Positions 20,064 to 27,678 of a stretch of 64,000 nt of DNA are shown here, in pieces; the first letter of the stretch is position 1, and each line of letters starts with the position of its first letter. The DNA is taken from the NCBI GenBank assembly GCA_017512745.1, contig JAFWEV010000025.1, positions 112,780 to 176,779 of the forward strand, in the 5' to 3' direction. Source of the stretch: Oscillospiraceae bacterium (GTDB taxonomy: Bacteria; Bacillota; Clostridia; Oscillospirales; Ruminococcaceae). The notes under the pieces are model-generated. The model did not search any database. It saw nothing but the letters and a program-made list of their open reading frames with translations, and had not been told where the DNA came from. A program made the translations under genes and the position numbers.

Positions 20064-20142
20064 GCGATGGATATAATGCAAGTTGTGATATAATTTTTCT
20101 AATGTATTTTTTTAGCGGCATTGATGCGGGAGCAAGATTAAG

Positions 20143-21015
20143 ATGATTTACAAGTCGCTGTCAGCCAAAGCTCTTCAGCTGGCAAAAAAGATCCAAAACA
20201 GAGAACTGACGGAAGCAGCTGTTCTTGAGAAACTGTCAAAAAGACAGAGTCTCGAGAAAGATCGTCTTGCCCTCGCCACCATGGCGGAGGAGGACAGGGA
20301 TCATGAGCAGATGCTTAAAAAGTATACAGGGGTAAGCGGGAGAAAGAGCGGAGCCACCGTTTCAGTAACGCTGCTTATGGCCCGTGTTTTCGGGTACACT
20401 TTTACCGTTAAGTTTATCGAGTTCCTTCAGGCAAGAGGCCAGGACAAATACGGACAGCTCATTCTTGAGATACCGGAAGCAAAAGACGCTGCGGAGAGCA
20501 ATCAGAAGCACAAAGAGATACTGAATGATATGCTGAATTCCGGCAGCATGGATGCAACGGCTGATGCGGCGAGTTCTGTCACCAAGATGACAGTCATTAT
20601 GAGTGCTGCGCTTGCCGCGATGGAGATCATTCTCCGCGAGCCGAGAAAAGCGGCGGTATACATGATCCTTCCCGGTCTCTGTTTCATCGGAGTGAACTGC
20701 ATAGAGGCATATCTTTCCGCATTCAATGCAAGAGCCGGAGCTGCGGGCAGAAGGACAGTCAGGATGCTGGCGGGGCAGCTTGCAGCAATGCTCGCGCTGT
20801 ATCTCCCCGGGCTGCTGATATCAGCCAATTATGTCGGCGCGGTGATCGCGACTGTGATAGTCGGTCTTGTGATAATACTTGTCACATGCGCTTATACATC
20901 GATCGTCGAGAACAGCTATTTCTCTCAGAGATTTATAGCTTATGCCATAGGACTCATTGTGGCGGCTGCGGTCCTGACCGGCGGACTTACTGGGATCATA
21001 CATCTCTTCAGCTGA
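20143..21015 (+). CDS. VIT1/CCC1-like membrane protein with ferritin-like N-terminal domain
   Basis: The soluble first half (about residues 1-130) is helical and carries a ferritin-like pattern, LATMAEEDRDHEQMLKKYTG, with Glu/Asp/His suited to metal binding. The second half has about five transmembrane helices. This layout resembles the rubrerythrin-VIT1/CCC1 family, which stores or moves iron and manganese across membranes. The resemblance is structural and motif-based, so the metal role is inferred. A GGGAG site precedes the ATG. The FkbH-like gene starts 18 bases later. Confidence 0.55.
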   Translation: MIYKSLSAKALQLAKKIQNRELTEAAVLEKLSKRQSLEKDRLALATMAEEDRDHEQMLKKYTGVSGRKSGATVSVTLLMARVFGYTFTVKFIEFLQARGQDKYGQLILEIPEAKDAAESNQKHKEILNDMLNSGSMDATADAASSVTKMTVIMSAALAAMEIILREPRKAAVYMILPGLCFIGVNCIEAYLSAFNARAGAAGRRTVRMLAGQLAAMLALYLPGLLISANYVGAVIATVIVGLVIILVTCAYTSIVENSYFSQRFIAYAIGLIVAAAVLTGGLTGIIHLFS

Positions 21016-21033
21016 TGAGATAGGGGGACAAAT

Positions 21034-22800
21034 ATGGAGTTATATCCTGTTGACGGAAACTATATTCTATCCAACAAAAGAGCTATAAAGAAAAGACTTC
21101 TCGAGAAAGGCAATTTTCTCGAGAAAAAAATAGCCATTCTGTCCGGGACGACAGTCGGCGAGATAAAGAATATCCTTGAGTTGTTCCTTCTGGATTACGG
21201 CATCAAGCCGGAGTTTCTCGTAGGAGATTACGGTCGTTTCTTTGAAGAGGCGGTATTCGAGCAGGAAAGGCTGAAGGAGTTCGGACCGGATGTCATTTTC
21301 GTTCAGAGCGGTATTCACAATCTGGATCTTCCCGGCGCGGGCTGCAGTGTAGATGAGGCTGAGAAAAGACTGGAAACAGCAAAAGGGAAGTTCAGTGCCG
21401 TATGGGATGCAGCGGAAAAACTAGGAGCAGTTCTGATCCAGAACAACTTCGAGTATCCGAGAATAAGACCCATGGGTAACTTTGACGCCGTGGATGTGTC
21501 CGGAAAAGTCCGGTTTGTTGCAGAAATGAATGCATTTGTGGCAGAGAGGGCAAGAACGCATAGAGGATTCTACCTCAACGACATAAACTATCTGTCTGCC
21601 TGGTACGGGCTCGACAGATGGAGCGATCCGTCGTATTACAATTCATACAAGTATCAACAGGCACCTGAGGCAATACCGTATCTCTGCAAATCCGTTGCGG
21701 ACATCATAAAGTCCATTTACGGAAAGAATCAGAAAGCTCTCATGCTGGACCTTGACAACACCCTCTGGGGCGGAGTCATAGGGGATGACGGTGTTGAGGG
21801 AATTGCCATCGGAACGGAAGCGCCCGGAGGCATCGCATACCTGGATATGCAGAAATATGCCAAGGAACTCACAGGCATGGGAGTCGTTCTCGGCGTGGTG
21901 TCCAAGAATGAGGATAAGGCTGCAAGAAGCGGATTTGATCATCCGAGTTCTGTTCTCAAGACTGATGACTTTGCCGTGTTCCTCGCAAACTGGAACGATA
22001 AGGCGGGCAATATCCAGTCGGCTGCAAAAATGCTCAATATCGGAGTCGATGCCATAGTCTTCGCGGATGACAACCCCGCTGAGAGGGAGATCGTAAGAGC
22101 CGCAAAGACAGGAGCGGAGGTGCCGGAGCTCGATTCGCCCGAGAGATTTGCGGAGACCGTCGCCAGAGGTGGTTACTTTGAAGTCACATCTCTTTCTGAT
22201 GATGACAGGAGAAGAGCCGAGATGTACAAGCAGAATGCCCAGAGGGCAGCGGAGCTCAGCTCTTTTGCCGATTACGGCCAATACCTTGATTCGCTGGAGA
22301 TGACCGGATATATAAAACCGTTTACCGAAGGGGCGCTCGAAAGAGTCACTGCACTCGCCAACAAGACAAATCAGTTCAATCTCACGACTAAGAGATATAC
22401 TGCCGAAGAGATGGAAGAGAGGATGAAGAGCGAAAGATTCATAACTCTCAGCGGAAGACTCGAGGATAAATTCGGAGATAACGGAATAGTAACGGAGATC
22501 ATCGGAGACATAAGCGGCGATACGCTTGACATAGAACTCTGGATCATGAGTTGCAGAGTTTTCAAAAGAGAATTAGAATATGCTATGTTTGATGAACTTG
22601 TAGCCGCCTGTAAGGCTAAAGGCATCAGAAAGATAACAGGTTCCTACTACAGGACCGCAAAGAATCCCATCGTCGCCGAATTCTACGGGGAACTCGGATT
22701 CACCAAGACAGAGGGCGATGATGATCACAGCAAATGGGAATACACTATTCCCGATGAATACGTAAACAGAAATACCCATATGGAGGTCAAAAATGACTAG
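21034..22800 (+). CDS. FkbH-like HAD-IIIC family protein
   Basis: FkbH proteins use 1,3-bisphosphoglycerate to load a glyceryl unit onto an acyl carrier protein, making unusual polyketide extender units. The 588-residue protein has an SGNH-like N-terminal region, the HAD motif LMLDLDNTLWGGVIGDDG at about residue 235 (nucleophile Asp, acid-base Asp two later), FADDNPAEREIV, and a GNAT-like C-terminal domain ending near GFTKTEGDDDHSKWEY. The start overlaps nothing and has a GGGGGA site. The end overlaps an ACP gene by eight bases, which strongly supports ACP as partner. No synthase genes are nearby, so the final product is unknown. Confidence 0.85.
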   Translation: MELYPVDGNYILSNKRAIKKRLLEKGNFLEKKIAILSGTTVGEIKNILELFLLDYGIKPEFLVGDYGRFFEEAVFEQERLKEFGPDVIFVQSGIHNLDLPGAGCSVDEAEKRLETAKGKFSAVWDAAEKLGAVLIQNNFEYPRIRPMGNFDAVDVSGKVRFVAEMNAFVAERARTHRGFYLNDINYLSAWYGLDRWSDPSYYNSYKYQQAPEAIPYLCKSVADIIKSIYGKNQKALMLDLDNTLWGGVIGDDGVEGIAIGTEAPGGIAYLDMQKYAKELTGMGVVLGVVSKNEDKAARSGFDHPSSVLKTDDFAVFLANWNDKAGNIQSAAKMLNIGVDAIVFADDNPAEREIVRAAKTGAEVPELDSPERFAETVARGGYFEVTSLSDDDRRRAEMYKQNAQRAAELSSFADYGQYLDSLEMTGYIKPFTEGALERVTALANKTNQFNLTTKRYTAEEMEERMKSERFITLSGRLEDKFGDNGIVTEIIGDISGDTLDIELWIMSCRVFKRELEYAMFDELVAACKAKGIRKITGSYYRTAKNPIVAEFYGELGFTKTEGDDDHSKWEYTIPDEYVNRNTHMEVKND

Positions 22801-23035
22801 AGAAGAAGTTATCGAGAAAGTCCAGGATATTTTCAGAAACAATTTTGACGATGATGAGATCGTACTCACCGATGAGACTACAGCAGCGGACATCGAAGAC
22901 TGGGATTCACTTGAACAGATCAATCTGCTCAGCACCATTGAGAGGGAATTCAAGATCAAGTTCACGGTCGGCGACGTGGAAGGACTCGCAAACGTGGGCG
23001 CCATGATCGACGTCATAATGAAAAAACTCGCATAA
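22793..23035 (+). CDS. Acyl carrier protein
   Basis: This 80-residue acidic protein has the phosphopantetheine site DWDSLEQINLL, with the modified Ser at about residue 41. Its start overlaps the FkbH-like gene (ATGACTAG), so it is probably the dedicated carrier for that enzyme, not the fatty-acid ACP. A hairpin with a short T-run follows. Confidence 0.92.
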   Translation: MTREEVIEKVQDIFRNNFDDDEIVLTDETTAADIEDWDSLEQINLLSTIEREFKIKFTVGDVEGLANVGAMIDVIMKKLA

Positions 23036-23043
23036 GAAAATCA

Positions 23044-23070
23044 AACGCCTGAGCTACAGCCAGGCGTTTT
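23044..23070 (+). terminator. Terminator after the ACP gene
   Basis: An eight-base stem (AACGCCTG / CAGGCGTT) with a nine-base loop is followed by TT and then G, eight bases after the ACP stop. The U-tract is short. Confidence 0.6.
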
Positions 23071-23155
23071 GTGATAATAACAAAAAACGGATTTCTTAAC
23101 AGTTTGTTCGAATTCATCGTTTACAATGGCTCCTATCTTTTAGGAGGTAATCAAC

Positions 23156-23956
23156 TTGAAGAGAAAAATATTACTGATAACTGTCCTGACTCTCATTCTG
23201 ACATTGATAGTGACAGGCTGTTCAAAATACGGAATAGATACGGATGCGGATGAACGCAGTGTTCCCACTATCAACAGCGGGATATCCGGAATACCGGATG
23301 GAAGCAGTTCTGAACCTGTGTCGAGCATCCCTGAGGAACCTGCGCACAAATCGGAACCTCCGGAATTTGACGTGAACAATATACAGATCAATAAGATGCT
23401 GGATACGGTCAAACCGTTCGGCGTATATCCGGAAGAGTTCGAGGACGCCTCGACTCTCTCTGACTACTGCATCTTCTTTACGGTTGCCGAAGCGTGCAAC
23501 ATGAAGTTCGGAACTGATGAGTTTACAGGTGTCGACACCCTTTCATTCGACAGCTTCTACAAGGAAGTTGAGAATTATTTCGGAGGCAAGGCAGCTCTTT
23601 CCGACAAATGGACCGGAAACGACTATACACCGTATGTGCTCGATACGGAGAACGGAACGATCACAAGGAACTCTTCCGGAAGTGTAGGAAGCTACTATTT
23701 CACGTACAAGGTACTGGACAACAAGGATGGCTCATATGAGCTGTGGTTGATAGATCTTATGGATCCGCTTTTCTACAGCGATGTTGAGAACAGAGTCAAA
23801 CTGGATGCTGGCGAAGAGGTTGAATGGTCTGAAATAGAGGAGATAGCAGACCAGATGGCGACGAATGTATACACGCTCACTATCGGCGACGAGGGATACT
23901 ATCTCTCGGGGTTCAGATATATAAATTACAAGGATATAGATCATATAGGGTTCTGA
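23156..23956 (+). CDS. Lipoprotein of unknown function
   Basis: The gene uses a TTG start with GGAGG eight bases upstream. The product begins with a lipoprotein signal (MKRKILLITVLTL ... LIVTGC, Cys near residue 22), then a Ser/Pro/Glu-rich spacer and a globular domain of about 190 residues. It should be anchored outside the membrane. The family is not recognised. The gene stands alone between two hairpins. Confidence 0.75.
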   Translation: MKRKILLITVLTLILTLIVTGCSKYGIDTDADERSVPTINSGISGIPDGSSSEPVSSIPEEPAHKSEPPEFDVNNIQINKMLDTVKPFGVYPEEFEDASTLSDYCIFFTVAEACNMKFGTDEFTGVDTLSFDSFYKEVENYFGGKAALSDKWTGNDYTPYVLDTENGTITRNSSGSVGSYYFTYKVLDNKDGSYELWLIDLMDPLFYSDVENRVKLDAGEEVEWSEIEEIADQMATNVYTLTIGDEGYYLSGFRYINYKDIDHIGF

Positions 23957-23974
23957 GATCAGCAGAAAAATGAA

Positions 23975-24006
23975 GGGGGCATATCACCAAGGTGTGATAT
24001 GCCCCC
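23975..24006. terminator. Strong hairpin between convergent lipoprotein and sufB genes
   Basis: A 13-base perfect stem (GGGGGCATATCAC / GTGATATGCCCCC) with a six-base loop. On the minus strand it is followed by TTCATTTTTC, so it most likely ends the sufCB transcript and may serve both strands. Confidence 0.75.
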
Positions 24007-24026
24007 TGTACTATTATTCGGACTGT

Positions 24027-24965
24027 TTATTTGAGGAAGCCGTTGATGATCTGTTCCTCTGCCTGCTGCTCGGTGAGACCGAGGGTCATGAGCTTGATGA
24101 TCTGGTCGCCGGCGATCTTTCCGATCGCGGCCTCATGGACAAGAGCGGCTTCGGTGCTGTTTGCCTCTAAGGACGGAACAGCAAGGATACGGCCTTTGTC
24201 CATAATGATGGAATCGCATTCGGTATGCCCGGAGCATACGGCGTTGCCGACAATCTTTGCGTCGAATTTCTGGAACGAAGTATCTCTGGCGACAGATCTC
24301 GAAACGACATCGGCGCTGGAACCGTCACCGTTGAGATTGACTACGTATGTGCTCACTGCGTTCTGCTCGCCATGTGTCATAAGTCTTTCGCGGACTACAA
24401 GCTTTGCGCCTGCCGCAAGTTCCGCGGTTGTGACGCGCTCGGTGGAATCGACGCCTTTTATCTGGACCATCTCCATCTCGCAAGTGCTGCCTTCATCCAT
24501 ATATACCTCGGTTCCGGGGTTGAGGATACGCTTACCGGTTCCGTCTCCGGATCCGTAGTGCTTCTCAACATATCTGACCTTGGCATTCTTTTCTATATAG
24601 AATCTGTGGATACCGTCGTGTTCTGAATCCTGGATACCGCAGTTGTCTATACCGCATCCGGCGACAATGACAACGTCACAGTCCTCCCCGATATGGAAAT
24701 CGTTGTACACGATTTCCTTGAGACCGCTCTGAGTCAGAACGACAGGGATATGGACACTTTCATTCTTTGTTCCGGGTTTTACGTAAATATCGAGACCTGC
24801 GCCTTCCGGCTTTGGGACGATTTCAATATTTGCCGTAGACTGTCTTCCTGCGGATTCTCCGTTGGAACGGATGTTGTATGCTCCGGTCGGGACTTTGTGC
24901 AGATCTGCGATTTCCTTAAGGAGTCTTTTCTGTATTTCATCAAGAGGTTTTTTAAACGGGTACAT
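24027..24965 (-). CDS. sufB: SufB/SufD-family Fe-S cluster scaffold protein
   Basis: SufB-type proteins form the scaffold on which Fe-S clusters are built. The 312-residue protein is shorter than classical SufB (about 465) because the N-terminal part is reduced; the beta-helix core is kept. The motif SGHTECDSIIMDKG aligns with the conserved Cys region of SufB (TQCDSML in E. coli), and LVHEAAIGKI matches the C-terminal EHEA helix. A second Cys cluster (AGCGIDNCG) lies near residue 105. With sufC upstream and no sufD, sufS or sufU nearby, it fits the minimal two-gene SmsCB type. Confidence 0.85.
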   Translation of the reverse strand: MYPFKKPLDEIQKRLLKEIADLHKVPTGAYNIRSNGESAGRQSTANIEIVPKPEGAGLDIYVKPGTKNESVHIPVVLTQSGLKEIVYNDFHIGEDCDVVIVAGCGIDNCGIQDSEHDGIHRFYIEKNAKVRYVEKHYGSGDGTGKRILNPGTEVYMDEGSTCEMEMVQIKGVDSTERVTTAELAAGAKLVVRERLMTHGEQNAVSTYVVNLNGDGSSADVVSRSVARDTSFQKFDAKIVGNAVCSGHTECDSIIMDKGRILAVPSLEANSTEAALVHEAAIGKIAGDQIIKLMTLGLTEQQAEEQIINGFLK

Positions 24966-25054
24966 TAATGGGACTCCTTTCAGCTGAGTTTATAGCAGGC
25001 GTTCACAGCAGACGATGTTCCTATGAGAGAGGGGAGGATCTCATCCTTGGGTCC

Positions 25055-25708
25055 CTACTTCTCGATCTTTCCGTCGGCAAGCACGACGATCTCATCGGCT
25101 ATCTCGAGGATCCTCTCCTGATGAGAGATGATCATGATGGAGCTGTTTTCTATCGATGCGCGCATCTGTTCGAAGATCTGGATCATGTTCTGGAAGCTCC
25201 AGAGATCAATACCGGCCTCCGGCTCGTCAAAGACGGAAAGTTTCGTCTGCCTTGCCATGACGGTCGCGATTTCGATCCTTTTGAGCTCTCCGCCGGAAAG
25301 ACTCGCGTTGACTTCTCTGTTTATGTAATCCTTGGCGCACAGCCCGACTTCTGCAAGGTACTGACATGCATCGGCAATGGAGATATCCTTTCCCGTTGCA
25401 AGACGGATGAGGTCAACGACCTGTATTCCCTTGAATCTCACAGGCTGCTGGAAAGCAAAGCTTATGCCCATCTTTGCCCTGTCGGTCACAGATGTGTTTG
25501 TTATGTCCTGCCCGTCGAAAAAGATAGAGCCTGATGTCGGCTTTTCTATTCCGGCTATGAGCTTTGCAAGGGTCGACTTGCCGCCGCCGTTCGGCCCGGT
25601 AACAACAATAAGCTTGTTGTCAGGGATAACGAGATCTATGTTCTGAATGATCTCTTTATCGCTGCTGTCATCGTTGACGCTGAAAGAGAGATTTCTTATT
25701 TCGAGCAT
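25055..25708 (-). CDS. sufC: Fe-S cluster assembly ATPase SufC
   Basis: This ABC-type ATPase drives conformational change in the SufB scaffold. The 217-residue protein has Walker A GPNGGGKST, the signature LSGGELKRIEIA, Walker B LSVFDEPEAGID and a switch His (IISHQERI). The length is a little short for SufC (about 250). A CAGGAG site precedes the ATG, and a promoter with a palindrome overlapping the likely start of transcription lies upstream. sufB starts 89 bases downstream on the same strand. Confidence 0.92.
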   Translation of the reverse strand: MLEIRNLSFSVNDDSSDKEIIQNIDLVIPDNKLIVVTGPNGGGKSTLAKLIAGIEKPTSGSIFFDGQDITNTSVTDRAKMGISFAFQQPVRFKGIQVVDLIRLATGKDISIADACQYLAEVGLCAKDYINREVNASLSGGELKRIEIATVMARQTKLSVFDEPEAGIDLWSFQNMIQIFEQMRASIENSSIMIISHQERILEIADEIVVLADGKIEK

Positions 25709-25726
25709 GGTATACTCCTGAGACAG

Positions 25727-25754
25727 TTAATTCCCCCTCCGGGAGGGGGAATTA
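25727..25754. promoter_or_regulatory. Palindrome at the sufC transcription start (candidate operator)
   Basis: A near-perfect palindrome, TTAATTCCCCCTC and its complement with a two-base centre, begins one base after the sufC -10 box. The expected start of transcription falls inside it, so a full RNA hairpin would not form; binding by a repressor fits better than termination. The regulator is unknown. Confidence 0.6.
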
Positions 25755-25755
25755 A

Positions 25756-25784
25756 AATATAACACCTAAAGAACGTATTTTCAA
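25756..25784 (-). promoter_or_regulatory. sufC promoter (SigA type)
   Basis: On the minus strand TTGAAA (25784-25779), a 17-base spacer and TATATT (25761-25756) point toward sufC. Confidence 0.7.
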
Positions 25785-25797
25785 GATGCTGGGTGCG

Positions 25798-26775
25798 TCA
25801 GTCGGCTTTTTGCGGCGCTTCGAGAAGTGCCGAAAGAGTGTCTCCGACGAAAGTTCTCACACAATCGGTATATTTCGGAGTATCCGCGAAAAATGAGACT
25901 GCGTGTTCCGCGCTGTCGAAAAGCTCTATCCTGGACAGAGGATTTCTGGCGACTTCAAACATATCCACACTGTCGCTTACGGGAATCGATTGGTCCTGCA
26001 TGCCGTGAATGAAAAGGATCGGAAGTTCGGTCTTCTCCACGGCGCTGATCGGGGAACAGTCCTCAAGAGATCTTCCGTTTCTCAGCTTGTCGATAGCATC
26101 CACGGTGAACAGAACAGGTTTTGTGAGAAAACCCGGCATCTCCTTTTTATAAACATGCAGAAGCTGCTCAGAGAGATCCTTGAACCCGCAGTCAGCCACA
26201 ACGGCGAAAACGGAGCCGGGAAGATCTTTATCTGCCGCGGCGAGCAAAACGGTGGCGGCGCCCATGGAAACGCCATGAAGCAGGAATTTGGCATTCGGAC
26301 GTTCTTTTGAGAGCTGTTTCAGCCACAGAACAAGATCCTCCGCCTCATCGGGCCCCATTGAGTAATAATCTCCGTCGCTCTTTCCGTGTGCTCTGAGATC
26401 AGGAGCGAAGACATCTATATCCATGGAAGAATACATGTTCGCGAGAAAGCCGAGCTCTTTTGCGCGGCACGTCTTGCCGTGGATCAGCACTGCCGTCACC
26501 GGCGACGGGGCGTGTTCGCAGTCCAGCTGATACCCATAGAGTTTCAGACCTGTGGGAGTCACGATGGAATGCTCTTTTGTGGGCTGTTCATCCCACCACA
26601 TAGCCCATTTTTCCGACTGCATCCTGTACGGAGTGGGATCAAATTTGCGATTCGAAGGCCGCTTCATAGATTTGTCGAAAACTTTTGAACTGAAGCCGAC
26701 AAAAGCAGCTCCTGCACCGACTACCGCAAGAGAAATAAGACCTCCGATACCTTTTTTCTTCTTTTTATTGCCCAT
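25798..26775 (-). CDS. Alpha/beta hydrolase with N-terminal membrane anchor
   Basis: The 325-residue protein has a basic N-terminus and one hydrophobic helix (about residues 10-28), then an alpha/beta hydrolase fold. Seen motifs are the oxyanion region LIHGKTC, the nucleophile elbow HGVSMGAA (Ser), FIHGMQDQSIP with the acidic residue, and the His in DSAEHAVSF. This resembles the YqkD/BEM46-like family of cell-surface hydrolases. The ATG at 26775 is preferred over the upstream in-frame start because the longer N-terminus covers promoter-like DNA, while GGGGG stands just before this ATG. The substrate is unknown. Confidence 0.85.
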   Translation of the reverse strand: MGNKKKKKGIGGLISLAVVGAGAAFVGFSSKVFDKSMKRPSNRKFDPTPYRMQSEKWAMWWDEQPTKEHSIVTPTGLKLYGYQLDCEHAPSPVTAVLIHGKTCRAKELGFLANMYSSMDIDVFAPDLRAHGKSDGDYYSMGPDEAEDLVLWLKQLSKERPNAKFLLHGVSMGAATVLLAAADKDLPGSVFAVVADCGFKDLSEQLLHVYKKEMPGFLTKPVLFTVDAIDKLRNGRSLEDCSPISAVEKTELPILFIHGMQDQSIPVSDSVDMFEVARNPLSRIELFDSAEHAVSFFADTPKYTDCVRTFVGDTLSALLEAPQKAD

Positions 26776-26893
26776 ATTCAAAGCCCCCAAGGAGATAATT
26801 TGATTTTTGCCATGATTGTAATATAATACGCATACGCGAGCCCGCAAGGGCTCCATATTCCTGCCGTTAGCCCAATTTGCGCGGCAGTTAAAG

Positions 26894-26917
26894 GCCGGTG
26901 CCTCTGTTTGCACCGGC
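26894..26917 (-). terminator. Hairpin after the MBL-fold gene
   Basis: An eight-base stem (GCCGGTGC / GCACCGGC) just after the stop, followed on the minus strand by CTTTAAC. Two smaller inverted repeats (GAGCCC/GGGCTC and CTGCCG/CGGCAG) lie between it and the next gene. The U-tract is poor. Confidence 0.5.
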
Positions 26918-26924
26918 TAGTTTA

Positions 26925-27545
26925 TTATTTGAGGAGTTCCGGAACGGGAACGATGACGCCTGCCGGTGTGCCGGCGTCTACAGTGAAGGAACTTCCTTCA
27001 AGATATGTAACATTCTCAAACAGACCGGTGAACCTGTCGAGAGTGGAGAGGACGTCGAATCCGAAAGAATCGCTTCTGAAGTGCATCGGGACGATGATCT
27101 TTACACCTGCCGCATCGGTGATAGCCTTGGCTTCCCGGGCATCAACGGTATAGAATCCGCCAACGGGTATCAGGATGGCATCGGCTTCCGAAATGGCGTC
27201 GAGATGTTCTTTGGTCGGCATTGAGCCGATATCTCCCATGTGAGCGATCTTGACCCCGTCGGATCCGGTAATTATGAATACATCATTCGGCCCGCGCTTT
27301 CTGCCTTTGCATTCATCGTGAAATTCGGGCAAAGCCCGGATGTCCATGGTAAAGGGAGCGCCCGTTATCCGGACAGCTTCCTTGAAGCTGTGATCGCCGT
27401 GACCGTGTGTGCATATGACGCGCTCGGCGTCGACATCTATGTCTCCGAGTCCGTCGACAGATCCGGGAGCATACGGATCGATAACGAGCCTGCTCTTTCC
27501 GTCATCGAGCAGATAGCATGAGTGGCCGAGCCAGGTAAGCTTCAT
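26925..27545 (-). CDS. MBL-fold metal-dependent hydrolase (UlaG-like)
   Basis: The 206-residue protein begins KLTWLGHSCYLL and has the metal-binding motif THGHGDH at about residues 46-52, then a GD (AHMGDIG) and a His (VPMHFRSD) expected of the UlaG-like metallo-beta-lactamase superfamily. It should be a cytoplasmic Zn- or Mn-dependent hydrolase; the substrate cannot be told. It is divergent from typA. Confidence 0.88.
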   Translation of the reverse strand: MKLTWLGHSCYLLDDGKSRLVIDPYAPGSVDGLGDIDVDAERVICTHGHGDHSFKEAVRITGAPFTMDIRALPEFHDECKGRKRGPNDVFIITGSDGVKIAHMGDIGSMPTKEHLDAISEADAILIPVGGFYTVDAREAKAITDAAGVKIIVPMHFRSDSFGFDVLSTLDRFTGLFENVTYLEGSSFTVDAGTPAGVIVPVPELLK

Positions 27546-27592
27546 AAGATAGACCCTTTCAATAAAAACTTAGCATATAATTAGCGTATAAG

Positions 27593-27622
27593 TTGACTAT
27601 AATTAATTAATAAATATATAAT
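27593..27622 (+). promoter_or_regulatory. typA promoter (SigA type)
   Basis: TTGACT (27593-27598), an 18-base AT-rich spacer and a perfect TATAAT (27617-27622) lie 57 bases before the typA start. Confidence 0.72.
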
Positions 27623-27678
27623 AAATCGTTTCGTGAAAATATTGCAACATACAAGACAACCAGGAGAAACATATTCCT

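Noticed and set aside
26838..26853. GAGCCC/GGGCTC and CTGCCG/CGGCAG inverted repeats as a CRISPR or mobile-element end
   Set aside because: They occur once, have no flanking direct repeats and no transposase or cas genes are near. No CRISPR array was seen anywhere in the window.
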